DNA of 64,000 nt from Piezodorus guildinii (GCA_023052935.1 CM041294.1:151118899-151182898); one strand, 5' to 3'. Shown: positions 22,080 to 33,340, numbered from the stretch's first letter. Notes: generated by a model from the sequence alone, not told the origin. A program made the numbers and translations.

Positions 22080-22425
22080 AAGCCTGGATATTCGTTAAGT
22101 GATTAAATATGCGGGATTTTAAAGTAGAAAGAGGGTTGGAGTGACGGATGGAAGGAGGAATAGAATTCCATAGGATTGAGGATCGAATGAGAAAGGTTCC
22201 GTCGAAATGTGCAGTTCGGGGGATGTACTGTATAAATCGTAATTACTGGATCGTGTATAACGGTAATAGACAGAGGATTTGAATTGTAGGAGGTCAAAAA
22301 TGTATGATGGACGGCGGGATTGGATAACTTGGTATAGGAATGACGCAAGGAAATACTTGCGACGATTGAATGGGTAAAGCCACTTTAACTCACCATAAAA
22401 TCTAGTTAAAACCATCGAATTCTTC
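22080..22425 (-). mobile_element. CR1/R1-like LINE C-terminal fragment
   Basis: Minus frames read TRFYGELKWLYPFNRRKYFL, SRRPSYIFDLLQ, then after a frame change SFDPQSYGI(N)S-type and FHPSLQPSF. The ending (RFYxELKWL...RRPxYIxDLL...WNSIPSHIRNSxTLPTFKSR) is the same as in the plus-strand copy at 35.4 kb and typical of CR1/R1/I-type LINE C-termini. Confidence 0.65.
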
Positions 22426-22444
22426 TCGTATCCAATCCATTACA

Positions 22445-22785
22445 TTGTCACGAATACTCATACGAATGCTCATCCATAAAGACCTTAATGTCTCATATGT
22501 TACTGAATTTGCCCGAACCAGGTATCAATCATTCTATGAAAACCACCATTTTCACTCTAATCCACTAGTTTCTATCCTATATCCTTCTATTCCTGATAAT
22601 CCTCCGAGGCGAATGAAAAGAAGATGGCCTCGAGACCTTCTAGTTTAGAGTGCTGCCAATGGGTAGCGTCTCTACTTGTATTTCATGTGAGTTTACTAAG
22701 CCCATCACATTTACTTGTTGTATATAATAATACATTTGTAAATATGAATAAATATGTTTAAATAATAAATACAAATTTATTTATC
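22445..22785 (+). mobile_element. Jockey-like LINE (J) 3' end
   Basis: Plus frame to 22647 reads HKDLNVSYVTEFARTRYQSF, SILYPSIPDNPPRRMKRRWP, RDLLV, stop. The J hairpin GCTGCC-AAT-GGGTAGC lies at 22652-22667, four bases past the stop. The 3' UTR ends near 22780 in AAATAATAAATAC. Head to head with the CR1/R1-like fragment. Confidence 0.75.
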
Positions 22786-22842
22786 GTTTTGTCTTGTATG
22801 AGGATTTGATATATGACGCTCGTTACAGAGACCTAAATCGTA

Positions 22843-23110
22843 GATCTTTTTTTTTTTTTTTTTTTTTTTTTCTAACCCTCCAAAATTTATTTACAACATA
22901 TTTATACTCTTATAACTATGTACATTTTTACAATTATTGGTCCTTCTTTTGCCCGGAGGCATTTTAAGGTTTATTATTCTTATCTTTAAATAAAAATAAA
23001 TACATCATGGGCTGAAGGCGCTTTATGCACTAGGGCTTTAAGCCTTTATTCACAGTGGGAATAGGGAGGGGCTATTCTTTTGAAATTATTATTCCGCAGA
23101 GATAATTAGG
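22843..23110 (-). mobile_element. LINE 3' UTR fragment (low confidence)
   Basis: Long T run (22847-22870) followed by AT-rich sequence and, on the minus strand, AATAAAGGCTTAAAGCCCTA, a small stem next to AATAAA. Resembles the other LINE tails in the window; no coding part. Confidence 0.4.
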
Positions 23111-24760
23111 ACATTATTAAAGGACGATGTGGAGTAGGATTAGCACTTTTAAAAAAAAAAAAATGTTAAATATATCTTATTTCTTCGTTTTTCAGTCTGT
23201 TGTTTTGTTTTATACACGTATCTTGTCCCTAAGGTACGATTCACAGATGTTGGAAGAAGTAGACTTAACTATCAAGACGCCCAGACAAGAGATTAGAAGA
23301 AGCCTGCAGACACTTGGTCTCGTAATATCTGGAAGCCTAGTAGGCATTAGGTCTCCCAGATGTCGCCACAACGAGCTGGGACTTGTGGAAGCAGATGGCG
23401 CACCTAGTACAATGAGGAGCACAAAAAATCAGAATTAATGTTCCAAAAAATTAGAACCTGCAGTCGCTAGAAAAACAGTCCTAGTCACGTTGACATGTTT
23501 ATGTAATTTGTGAGGATGGTTCTCTATATATACTTATACAATCTGTTCCCCAGGGTTGCAACGTACAGCATCAACTGCGTTTTACATCAATTTTTACTTC
23601 GTTGTATTATCTTTAGAGAATAGTCATTGGTTTGGACACCCCCTAAAATTTGGTTGAATAATTAAAAATTGTAAAAATAAAATGCTTTATATTTACGAAT
23701 AATTATATTATGCCATTATAATCTCTATAGCTGTATAGATAGTTAACTTATATTTATAGCAATAAATTAATCATAGAGCTTGAGAAAGACGAACCTGTAA
23801 CACTGTGAATAATATGGCTTTTCACTACTGCTAAGTTCAGAACCCTTTTTATTCGCTACTACTTAACCGATTTCAATGAATATTTTTATTTATTCGTTAT
23901 TACCTAATCATCATTTATCATCGTCATCCGTTATTACTTAAAATCTTTTAATCTTTACCTCGTCACTATTTCTTACAATTTTATCAAATACTCATAAGTA
24001 ATAACTCAAGTACTCTCAAGTAATAACTTTTGGCTATTTTTTAACTATCGAATCAGTAAACATAACTTAGCTTCTTGGAATTTTCCTAAGGGACATTCTA
24101 GTTCTCATATTTTCCGTTCCACGCAATGAGCGTTTTTTAAACTGGGAAACATCACTCCTTTAGGCAACGCCTTCACGTCGAGTCAAGTATGTATTTTTTT
24201 CTTATTGATAAAGATCTTTTTTCATCGCCCATTTCTTTCTCCCCCTTTCCATACTCATATCTTTCTCCGTTACATATCCTGACATATAATTATTAGTTTA
24301 ATATTACATTATTTTAAAATTTAAATTATTTTTTATTCATACTGTTTCTCTTTTGTAATGACTATATTCTTTTTTATATATTACCTATACTCTTAACTAT
24401 GTTTTTAATATATTACCGTCATATATCAACTCAAAATTGTTAATATTTAAAATTTTAATTGTTCACATATTTTTCCTTTATCATTTTTTTCATTTACTTA
24501 GTTTCTCTTTATATATTCTCATTACAATATTATCATCTCAATTATGTTTACTTCCATACTTTATAACTATCATCTTAATTTTGTTTATTTCCATACTTTA
24601 TAACTGTCACCTTATTTCCATACTTTATAATTGTCATCTTATTATCATTTTACATTTAATATTATTTATGTTCCCATAATTTATTACTGTCATATTATTA
24701 TTATATACCTAACGCATTATTAAGTCTATAATTACATTGGTTGTTATCTTGTTTCTTTTA
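23111..24760. other. Unassigned, mostly AT-rich
   Basis: No coding sequence recognised. 24430-24700 contains short imperfect repeats of ATACTTTATAACTGTCA(C/T)CTTAT, a decayed pyrimidine-rich tandem array. Confidence 0.3.
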
Positions 24761-24765
24761 GCCCT

Positions 24766-24895
24766 GATGAAGGCCCACATTGTAGGCCGAAACGTCGGCA
24801 CATAATTAAAATAACACTTATTTTAAATGTGTGTTTTTAATTTATGGCCGCACCCCCAACCATCTTCCTCATCTAATTTCTCAACGGTCAAAAAA
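24766..24895 (+). ncRNA. Hammerhead-ribozyme-like motif in a P element end
   Basis: GCC, CTGATGA (24774-24780), stem AGGCC...GGCC, GAAAC, GTC, GGC in order. GCC before the core pairs with GGC after GTC (stem I); stem II closes over ACATTGTA; stem III is only two pairs. This is the arrangement of minimal type I hammerheads known from Penelope-like elements. Followed by AATTAAAATAACACTTATTT and the flank TTTCTCAACGGTCAA, which recurs at 43.9 kb. Confidence 0.6.
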
Positions 24896-24899
24896 ACTC

Positions 24900-24912
24900 C
24901 ATCATTTTTATT

Positions 24913-24944
<32 letters not shown>

Positions 24945-25640
24945 TTTTTTTTAGAGATTTAGTTCTCTATTCATAAGCAATAATAAGAAGCCTCTATAAG
25001 AAATACATCTTTCTCTACCTTGAAAAATAATTGAGTTATGGGCATATATCAGGGTAAAATTTCAATTTTTCTATTTTATTTATTTTTTTTTGTTATTTGT
25101 TATTAATCATGGCATCTTATTACTAAAGCTATAGCTTCTATTCTCTATGTTTGAAAAAAAAAACAACTAATTTATTGAGGAATATATGAGTAGAATTTTA
25201 TTTTTCCTTCTTTTTTTATTTATAATTAATTGCCTTGTTCTGATAATAAAACTATATATTTTTTCTCTATATTTAAAAATAACTGAATTATTGAATTAAA
25301 ATATTTTTGATCGGCAACCATTTTGAAACAAAGCCATATTTCGAGCCATTTATACCAATTTCGAAGAGTTAGGATCATCGTAGAATGTAGTTATTTTTAT
25401 GTCAAATTTCGAAAAAATCGGTCAACGTATCTTGAAATGCAAGACCTCAAAGGTTGATGGAGGAGGGAAAAGAGTTTTTTAATTTTTTTCTTGGTCTATT
25501 ACAAAAGTTTGTTATTAAAAATATTAAACATAAACGTAAATACGGTTTAAAAAAAAACAACAGTTTTTTCTTACAAGTATGTACAAATTTATACTTGAGA
25601 ATAGTAATTTAATTAGTAAGATAATAGGGTTCATTTTTTT
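24900..25640. other. AT-rich low-complexity sequence
   Basis: (TA)n at 24910-24925, long T runs and nothing coding. GAGTTATGGGCATATATCA and similar stretches may be satellite remnants. Confidence 0.3.
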
Positions 25641-25644
25641 TTTT

Positions 25645-25870
25645 TATAACAATTTTTATTGAGATTCATTACAATTTGTTAGTAAATAGTAATAATGCTA
25701 TGAGACCACTTGTATACAATATTTACAGAAATACAAAGTCAAATAACATTTAAAAGAAATCAAATAATTACATAATTACAAAACAAATCTATAAATAAAA
25801 TAAATTGTACGTTAAATGAATAAAAAAAAACAAATAAATCAAGCAGAATAAAGTTTTAAAAAAAAAAAAC
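25645..25870 (-). mobile_element. LINE 3' UTR fragment
   Basis: ACAATTTTTATTGAGATTCA then TTACAATTTGTTAGTAA matches the 3' UTR starts at 14.98 and 53.25 kb (J type, minus strand). No coding sequence. Confidence 0.5.
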
Positions 25871-26079
25871 ATGTATTTCTTTATACAATTCCAATGATTA
25901 TCAACTAAATAATTTTGTAGAAGATGGAAATTAAATACTGGAAACTCCATCGTATTTTATTTTATATACTTCTGAATACGATGAATTTGTTGGGTTTTAT
26001 TGACTTTTATATTTAATTAGAATATTATACAAATAGAATATTTGTTGACCGTATAATGTTATTGATTCAGAAAGTTGGT

Positions 26080-26385
26080 CAGAGGTGCGGTCATTAAATA
26101 ATTCTTGATAATAATAATAAATTGTGCGATTGTAATATATAGTAAAATATTTTTCATTTTATTCTGTTTCAGAAAATACTGAAGATGTGGAAAGAGCCCG
26201 AAATGTCATATTATTAATTTAATTTAAAATAAATGTTTGAAGAATGTAAAAAGATATTTTTTTACGCCTAATGCAAAACTTAAATTATTTTTTTTTAAAG
26301 ATATAACATTTATTAAAACAGTTTTATATTCGGAGAAATTGGTTAGATATACCAATATATATATATATATATATATTTTTTTTTT

Positions 26386-26436
<51 letters not shown>

Positions 26437-26620
26437 ATTAATAAGAAAATTTGGTTAGGTATGAATGTAATCAAGGTTGTTATTATTTTCTTTATACATA
26501 TATTCAAATAAAAAAAAAAAAAAAGAAAATCTCATTATATTGGTGTGCCGACATTTCGGACTAAATTTTATGGCCTTAAATAATGGTTCTTCAGTGAGTG
26601 ATTCACTCTTTTGAAAAATA
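26080..26620. repeat. P element remnants and low-complexity DNA
   Basis: GAGGTGCGGTCATTAAATAA near 26090 recalls the 43.7-kb palindrome. CTGAAGATG then CCCGAAATGTC at 26180-26205 is a decayed hammerhead-like end, and minus-strand CCGAAATGTCGGC lies near 26549. Between them are (TA)n at 26357-26376 and a T run of about 40 at 26389-26429. Confidence 0.45.
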
Positions 26621-26639
26621 AATTATTAAAAAACGAAGT

Positions 26640-26651
26640 TAAAAAAAAAAA
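26640..26651 (-). terminator. Pol III terminator of tRNA-Val
   Basis: About ten T on the minus strand a few bases past the tRNA end, as required for RNA polymerase III release. Confidence 0.7.
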
Positions 26652-26656
26652 GATTT

Positions 26657-26728
26657 GTTTTCGCCCAGGATCGAACTGGGGACCTTCGGCGTGTTAGGCA
26701 GATGTGATAACCGCTACACCACGAAAAC
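26657..26728 (-). tRNA. tRNA-Val (anticodon AAC)
   Basis: 72 nt, minus strand. Acceptor arms GTTTTCG and CGAAAAC pair perfectly (7 bp). The anticodon loop is CTAACAC. The T arm CCCAG-TTCGATC-CTGGG pairs fully, and an A box (TGGTGTAGCGG) and B box (AGTTCGATCC) are present. The anticodon stem TCTGC/GCCGA has one T-C mismatch (29-41), where the usual insect sequence is GCAGA. No intron. A run of T on the minus strand at 26651-26640 is a Pol III terminator. It charges valine and reads GUU (GUC after wobble modification). Probably functional but possibly a decaying copy. Confidence 0.85.
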
Positions 26729-26894
26729 AGGTTACTCCACTGCAAGGCTTAAATAGATCAAATTCCAAAATTCATTGCCGTAAAAATCTGATAATTAATT
26801 TCGGTTGGAACTATTTAATCTAAAAAATGGATGTTAAAATAAATAATGGTTCGCTCTTTGAAAAACTTTCTCTGAGAATCCCTGATAATCGGCG

Positions 26895-27870
26895 ATGTGT
26901 CCATTAATAACAAAATTTAAAACTATTAAACAACAAATTTAAAATCAAATGGAGGCACTAAACACAATAATTAACAATGTTACATAGTAATTAGTTAAAG
27001 AAATAAAAAAATATTTTAAAATTATCTGGTTATAAATTTTGAACAACCAGCATTTTCACTAATACACAAAATAACTAGGAAAATTAGTAAAAATGTAGTC
27101 AATATGTAAAAACATCAGATCTGGACAAGAGTATTGCTCAGATCTTTGTCCTCAACTGGATTGGGGATTAGACCGATTTGTTATTACATATTGTGAAATT
27201 CTTGAAAACATTTTATTATTAAATTATTTATATTATATTTTTAATTATTTAATTAAATCAGAGTAGTGTTATCTATATTTGTATTGATGTATACTAAACA
27301 GCATAAAAGTAATTGTAACAACAGTAAATATATAAATACAACTGCTTTATCACAACACAGCATAAATTTAAAACATAAGTTTGATCTCAACAGATCACAA
27401 ATTTCGGAAATAGTCAAAAATAAACAAAATAGAAAAAACATAGAGGCCATATACATCAATAAAAATATAGATGACACTGTGAATTTTAAAACTGACTCAA
27501 AACAGTTAAGTTACCACTACTCTGATTTAATTAAAAAATTAAAAATATAATATAAATAATTTAATAATAAAATGTTTTCAATAATTTTACAATATGTAAT
27601 AACAATAACCATAAACAAGTTATAAATTGGTCTAATCCTTAATCCAGTTGAGGACAAAGATGTTTTTACATATTGACTACATTTTTACTAATTTTCCTAG
27701 TTATTTTGTGTATTAGTGAAAATGCTGGTAGTCCAAAATACATATCCAGGTAATTTTAAAACATTTATTTTACTATTTACTATGTAACATTGTTAATTAT
27801 TGTTTTTAATACCTCATTTCGATTTTAAATTTGTTGTTTAATAGTTTTAAATTTTGTTATCAATGGTCAC
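26895..27870 (+). mobile_element. Fold-back Penelope-like fragment
   Basis: Two inverted arms (about 26897-27262 and 27522-27868) share long stretches such as ACATATTGACTACATTTTTA and TAGTTATTTTGTGTATTAGT. They enclose about 260 bp that encode a Penelope GIY-YIG tail (separate entry). Just downstream is CTGAAGA...GGG AGAAGA TCCC GAAAC GTC (27967-27995), a hammerhead-like end with one changed core base. Penelope-like elements are known to carry terminal repeats in inverted as well as direct order, which fits. Confidence 0.6.
27266..27550 (+). pseudogene. Probable GIY-YIG endonuclease C-terminus of a Penelope-like element
   Basis: An open frame of 94 codons starts at the spacer edge. The useful part is KHKFDLNRSQISEIV, then NRKNIEAIYINKNIDDTVNF and KTDSKQLSYHYSDLI. 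The pattern H.FD....I......R...EA.YI......N..TD...L...Y..L is that of the last 50 residues of GIY-YIG domains in insect Penelope-like ORFs. The first 20 residues come from the inverted arm, so the ATG is fortuitous. The catalytic GIY and YIG parts and the reverse transcriptase are absent. A family search is needed before relying on this. Confidence 0.5.
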
Positions 27871-28161
27871 CTAATTTATAATATTTTTTCATAACGTTTT
27901 AAACCATTCACTTCACTATAGCATTTTTTAATGTAATGGAAATTGCTTATTTTACTTTGTAGACTTCTGAAGATGGGAGAAGATCCCGAAACGTCATTTT
28001 GATGTAATAAAAAAATCGAGTCTTTATGGAAGAAGTTGTTCAGGCCGAATATCTACTTTAATAATTTATTTCTTTAAATGTCAGGCAACTAACAACAGAG
28101 TAATGGTCAAAAGACACAGCCCTAATAAAGTTTACATAATATGATTGTTCGTATGTATGTA

Positions 28162-28881
28162 CACTGCCGGTCATAAGTTCGAGACCACTTATGGTTAGCA
28201 TCAATAAGTCCTGAATAACCTCTATGAATACCTAAATAAAATATAGGTATCTTATTATTATTAGTATTTATAAACAAATTTGCTAATTAGGTGTAAAAAA
28301 GGTTTGTGACTATCGTAAATAACAAGAGATAATTTGATTATTATTGACACTTCAAACGTGAAAAAAATAAATAAGAATAAACAATTTGATTTCTGTGCCT
28401 GGATATTTATTTACAGTCTAATAATCCTCTAAAGGAGAATTGAGAAGATAATTTTGATTCATAGTTTTATTTATTTATTTCTCGACAGCCAATGTTCACT
28501 GCATAAGTAATTTTCGTTTTTTCATAAAAGGACAATTAAAAATAATGAATTTTCCGTTTAATTGCGTTTTACAACACAATGCGCAAAGAGAAAAATTCGA
28601 CCAACGAATTGCAACAAAACAAATAAATTCAAACCCGCTAATTTAGGGTATTGGAATAGGTGCTCAACCTCTTGGTAATTAGCACCAATATATTTGTATT
28701 AACAGTTTTTTTTTTTTTTTGTTGTTTTTTTTTAACACGTTTTGAATTCATTCTAAATTCATGAATTTATTCCTTTTTTATTTATTTATTTATTTATTAT
28801 ATTTTTTTAAATTTATAATTGATTGATGTAAACCGTAATTGATGTCAACCGTAGACGGTCTCAAACTTATGACCGGCAGTG
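28162..28881. mobile_element. Tc1-type non-autonomous element, 720 bp
   Basis: Inverted ends CACTGCCGGTCATAAGTTCG AGACC and, in reverse complement, CACTGCCGGTCATAAGTTTG AGACC: 25 bp with one mismatch, flanked by TA on both sides (28160-28161, 28882-28883). These ends are typical of Tc1-like elements. The interior is AT-rich and I find no transposase remnant, so it would depend on an enzyme supplied in trans. Confidence 0.85.
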
Positions 28882-28919
28882 TATATTATAAATAAATCAT
28901 TATTCTACTATTAATAAAG

Positions 28920-30115
28920 AATAGAATAATTTTTATTAAGAAATTTAAGTACGAATTCACTACATATACTACGATATACGGCTGTATGTAAAATAAATAT
29001 AATAAGTAAAAGTGCTAAATTACTTAATGTTTAATAAGTTAAGAGATCCCGAGATCATCAGATTTTCCGTCGCTTCGGAGGAATATCAGAAATTCATGTC
29101 GATGAGAGGTTACGAACAAATGGGTTTGAGTGGGCTGTAGGGATTGCAATCCAGCGTAATTTTCAATCCGGCCGGATCCGGTCCCAAATTTCATCAATCG
29201 CGGATCCGGCGATCCGATGGCTCTACAAAATCAGGTTGATTTTCACTTTTCGGTCCAAGATGAACTGTTAGTGAGTCATTCGAGTTTAATTGTAGTCATA
29301 ATAGGAAGTTTATAAGATAAAAATTATGTTAGGATTAGATATAGAGCAAAAATGTATTAGTTTAGGTAACTAGTAAAATGTTAATGGCTATTGAAACAGC
29401 GGCTATTGATGATTATTTGCTAAAAGTAAAGACTATTTGTTTTCTACCTCCCCTTTCCCAAAATCAAAATTGATTTTTGATTATATATACTAAAGTGATT
29501 AGTAAAAGTCGTTTAGTTGTAAAGTAAAAGAAAGTCTAGTATTAATCATTACTTTTAAGTATGTGAGTGGTTTTGGTAACTTTTAAATTAAATGTTTTAG
29601 TAATCGGCATCTACGAGCTGTTACATGTCGGTTCAATCTAATGTGATGATTCAAAGTAAGACGTTTGGTAAGTTGAAGTCCTAAGTAGCGGATGTGTTCA
29701 ACAGAAATTAGTGAGAAATCGCTAAAGGATACAATGGGACTGACAGTCACAAGTTCTACATTCTAGGGGTCACCCATAGCGTAGTTGGTAGCATAACAGC
29801 TTTCTATGCCAAAGGTCGCGGGTTAAAACCTGCGGATGGTCCTAGGATTTTTTAATGGGAGTAAAAAATCCTTGGTTATGCCGTCCTTCGGAGGGGACGT
29901 TAAAAGTTGGTCCCGAGCCTGTGCAATGTCAAGTACTCGTTAAAGATCCCTATCCTAATAAAACCTGAATAGGCAAAATTTAGAACTCCCACTGTAGCAT
30001 TGTCCGATTAGCCATAGTAGCATAAAGTGACGTTAAAAAAACAACAAGTTCTACATTCTTCCATTCTTCAATAAAAATAAGATTTTCGTGTACATGTTAT
30101 TTATTTTATTACCAA
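28920..30115 (-). mobile_element. Jockey-like LINE remnant, interrupted twice
   Basis: Minus-strand J sequence at 28920-29140 (C-terminus and 3' UTR) and 29590-29764 (LDKRL-equivalent region with AAGACGTTTGGTAAG), continuing after the SINE at 30060. Between 29150 and 29590 lies unassigned sequence containing CCGGCCGGATCCGG. Too decayed for an ORF. Confidence 0.6.
29765..30043 (+). mobile_element. tRNA-derived SINE with intact TSD
   Basis: Flanked by a perfect 16-bp duplication ACAAGTTCTACATTCT (29749-29764 and 30044-30059). The head has an A box TAGCGTAGTTGGTAGCA and a B box GGTTAAAACC, as in tRNA-derived SINEs. The body contains CGTCCTTCGGAGGGGACG (a stem), GTCCCGAGCC and GATCCCTATC...GATTAGCC. 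It ends in a short A-rich tail. Pol III transcription and LINE-assisted insertion are expected. A truncated relative lies at 13.8 kb. Confidence 0.85.
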
Positions 30116-30142
30116 ATCTCACAACCACCTACTCTTAAACAC

Positions 30143-30715
30143 TTTTTTTTTTTTTTTTAAATATTTTTTCGTTAAGCTAGATTCACTACAATTACATTCG
30201 GATCACTGCTTAATCATTTATTAGATTTTTTTTATTTACAATTGTTTTTGTTTGTGCTTTAATGTTATTTGCTATCTGCAACAACAACAAAAAATGCAAA
30301 AAGCAAATATGATGACTTCCGAAAGTCGGTTAAATCAAGGTATCTCTAGGTCACCGCCTCAAAAGTCGTTGGGGTGGGTTGTATGAGTTCGTGTTGGATT
30401 TAAGTGTTTGGGCCGATGGTTTCATGTTGTAAGTCAGTCTGTCATGAAATATTTTATAATATTCTGTGGCTGTGTTTGAAACTGTGAGTATAAGTCCTTG
30501 TGAAGTAATTCGTTGGTTACATAAAACGGTGCATCCACTATTTTTCGCAATATTTTCGATTCAAGAGTCTGAATTATTTGGATGTTATAATATTTGGCAG
30601 ATCCCCATAGCTTTATCCCGTATGTCCATAATGGTTTGATCAGTACTTTGTAAATAGTAATTTTGGTGTTCACGGATAATTTGGATCGTTTGTCAAGCAG
30701 ACGGGTTATTAGAAT
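30143..30715 (-). mobile_element. Jockey-like LINE, 5'-truncated
   Basis: T run at 30143-30158 marks the 3' end. Frame 30673-30434 reads NTKITIYKVLIKPLWTYGIK, LWGSAKYYNIQIIQTLESKI, LRKIVDAPFYVTNELLHKDL, then loses frame. The same subfamily as the 8.9-kb copy. Lies head to head with the next element. Confidence 0.75.
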
Positions 30716-30719
30716 TTAA

Positions 30720-31295
30720 AATAAGAAAACTCAGATTCTAATATTACCCCAGAAACTGCCCTTAGATACCGATTACTACAACACTTACTAGACAAACGTT
30801 CAAAACTTCCAAATTCCCTACAAAAAGCTCATTTATATTACTGTCATCAGACCCATCTGGGCATATGGAATCGAGCTTTGGGCTCTACTAAGCCATCTAA
30901 TTCCTCCAGCATTAAATCATTACAATCCAAAATCCTTCGCAAAATCCTAAATCCTACGCAAAGTCTTTACTTAAATAAAGAAATAAAATCATCCATAACG
31001 ACCTTAATATCCCATTTGTTGCAGACCTTTCTCGTACCAGATATAACGCTTTTAATTCCAAACTCCCAACCCATATAAACCCTCTTGTCCGCAACCTATC
31101 AACCTCACATAATCCTGACAACCCTTCGAGGCGATTGAAAAGAAGGGATCTGCCTACTTAAATAAACATCGAAGTACTACCGCTGGGTAGTTTCTTCACA
31201 AGCCTTTTTACGCCTTTTATTATAATTCATCACTTTTACTTATTGTTTGTATGTAATATACAGTTGTAAAATTCAATAAAATATAAATAAAAAAA
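30720..31295 (+). mobile_element. Jockey-like LINE remnant
   Basis: Plus strand: LLDKRSKLP, TVIRPIWAYGIELWGSTKPS, SKILRKIL, DNPSRRLKR, with frame changes. After the coding end comes CTACC-GCTG-GGTAG (31178-31191) inside GAAG...CTTC (J hairpin). Ends TAAAATTCAATAAAATATAA near 31290. Sister copy to 42.15-42.75 kb. Confidence 0.75.
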
Positions 31296-31699
31296 TAAAA
31301 AATATTACCCCGGTTTATTCAATGCAACACTTTCTCTAGATATGTTTAATATATAGTTAGTTAAGTGAAACTAAAGCCGATTATTCAAGCTAATATTACA
31401 GAATGGAAAACAGATCAAGTTCGTAACATACAGTATATACACTATAAACTCTATTTATCGGGGTCTAATTTATGACCCTCATTCATGTTATAGGGATCAT
31501 AGGGGTACCCACAATCATTGTTAAATCATGTTATATGTGCTATTAATCACATTTTTCCATAACACCCAGTACAAAACCACTAAATAACATGCCAAGTATA
31601 TCAACACTAATTCTTATTCGCAGAGATTTCTAGTCCTACCATATGTCTGCCTGCAGGACTGTTTACTATATTCTGTTTACTTTTATCTCAAATTCGAAA
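31296..31699. other. Unassigned AT-rich sequence
   Basis: Nothing coding recognised; ordinary AT-rich DNA between a LINE and a HINE-A copy. Confidence 0.3.
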
Positions 31700-32668
31700 A
31701 CTCTAGCGCGGGCATCTCAAGACCCACTTAACTCCGTTGTCAAAATCAAATTTAAAATACATTTAGAGATAAAAATAAATTGTTAAAGAATTAATTACAT
31801 TTAGTTTAAGTATGAACATGTGTTTTACCTCAGAGGAATCCATGACTGCTTGTGGTATTTTGTGAACATAAATATGCGAGTAGGGCGTTCGAACCTACGT
31901 CACACGTGTTTTTGCTCAAGATTTTCGAAAATAAGGCACTGCGTAAAATATTTGGTCCGAAGAGAGATAAGGCCACTGGGGAGTTTAGAAGGTTGCACGA
32001 CGCGGAATTGCGGAGCTTGTATTCTGTGAATATAATTGAGTTTATAGCATTTGCGGAGCATGCTGAAATAGGCGAATAATGTTGTTAAAGAACGAATTCC
32101 GAGAAAGTTGGTATACGCTGAACCGACTGTTAGGCGTCCGAAAGGTAGGCCGAAGCGTCGATGGGAGGATTGCGTTAAGGCTGATCTTGGGGGCATGGGC
32201 TTAAACGGTGATCATTGGACGAACCTGTGTAAGCGGAGCTTGGTGGTGTCGACATCGAACCTTCGGGTTCGGTAAGCCTATTATTATTATTATGAACATG
32301 TGTTATATTAAAAAATCTTTTATATTATTATCTAGAACAATCAATTAGTATTTTCTTCTTTTCATCTCTCTCTATTAACTTCTACGATTGTGATTATCAG
32401 ATAATATTTTTTCTAAAATCTTTAGCTTTCCAACTGTATATTATACATATATATTACTGTTTTTATGTTCAAAAACTCAAAAATTAAAAAAAAATTTTTT
32501 ACTCTTTTCTCCTTTTGTATATCGAATTAATTGAACTTATATATTTATCCGCCTTTTTTCAATGCTAACAAGATGATATGATTATTTTCTTAAAATTTAC
32601 AAAATTATAGGTTGTCTTAAATATGAAACTTCAGTTTCGCACGACTCTAATTTTTCGTGCTATACTTA

Positions 32669-32704
<36 letters not shown>

Positions 32705-32815
32705 CTTTTTTCAGAACTTGGTTATTTGGACTCAGAGGACCATAAAACGTGAATTTCTGTTAAAAACTGGAATTCAAAATTTTTACGATCGCAACTCTTT
32801 CCCTTAATATAATAA
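31700..32815 (+). repeat. HINE-A copy 6, split by an RX LINE
   Basis: Recognisable from CAAAATCAAATTTAAAATAC (31741) through GAACATGTGTTTTA; the RX insert follows, then TTAAAAAATCTTTTATATTA and the 3' end with (CA)n (32671-32701) and GATCGCAACTCTTTCCCTTA. A deletion removed part of the 3' half near 32605. Confidence 0.75.
31825..32290 (+). mobile_element. RX LINE 3' end with TSD
   Basis: Flanked by a perfect 14-bp duplication TATGAACATGTGTT (31811-31824 and 32291-32304). Encodes FENKALRKIFGPKRDKATGE, FRRLHDAELRSLYSVNIIEF (to about 32060), then GRPKRRWEDCVKADLGGMGL in another frame. The UUCG hairpin CGAACC-TTCG-GGTTCG is at 32256-32271, then (ATT)n. Confidence 0.85.
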
Positions 32816-33275
32816 ATAAATCTCTTTATTTGTTTAAGGGCTAGCCCATTCAAATAAGTTTTACAAAATTATTTTAGATAAATATAAATCAAATAGATAT
32901 ATTACAACATTAAACAAAATTAGCTTCCTTAACCTAAAATAAATACATAATAAAAGGCAAAATAAAATTTAACAGTAGAATTATTAAACAATATTTTAAA
33001 AAATCATAAATATTATAACAGATTCAATTATTGTTAAATTGGTAATGTGCTTAAATTAAAATTATTCATGAATAGATAGATAAAAAAAAAAAAACTTCTT
33101 AGCTATAAACATTCTGTAACATAATAAAATAAATTATAGAATTTCTTTTTGTTTTCTATCTTCAACAATTTATTATGAGGTCATTGTCTGACATATTTTC
33201 AATATATGTCCTCAGGTATATATTTCTGGATGCGGAGTAAACAGGGCATTGCAACAAAAAAAAAATGACTAAAAT
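32816..33275 (-). mobile_element. Z-type LINE 3' end
   Basis: Minus strand encodes a decayed C-terminus with YIENMSDNDLII and KKKFYNLFYYVTECL, like the zinc-knuckle LINE at 14 kb. The 3' end has GGGCTAGCCC, a perfect palindrome, then AATAAAGAGATTTATTTATT. Confidence 0.6.
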
Positions 33276-33340
33276 GTATATATGTGTATATAAAAATATT
33301 ATTGCGAAAATTACCCCCGCTATACTAAAATATCATCTAT

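Noticed and set aside
23127..23438. 103-codon plus-strand open frame, second half of balanced composition
   Set aside because: The first half is poly(A)/AT-derived and the rest has no motif; could be an exon remnant but unsupported.
27253..27477. Hydrophobic minus-strand open frame opposite the GIY-YIG tail
   Set aside because: Antisense shadow; the plus-strand frame has the family pattern.
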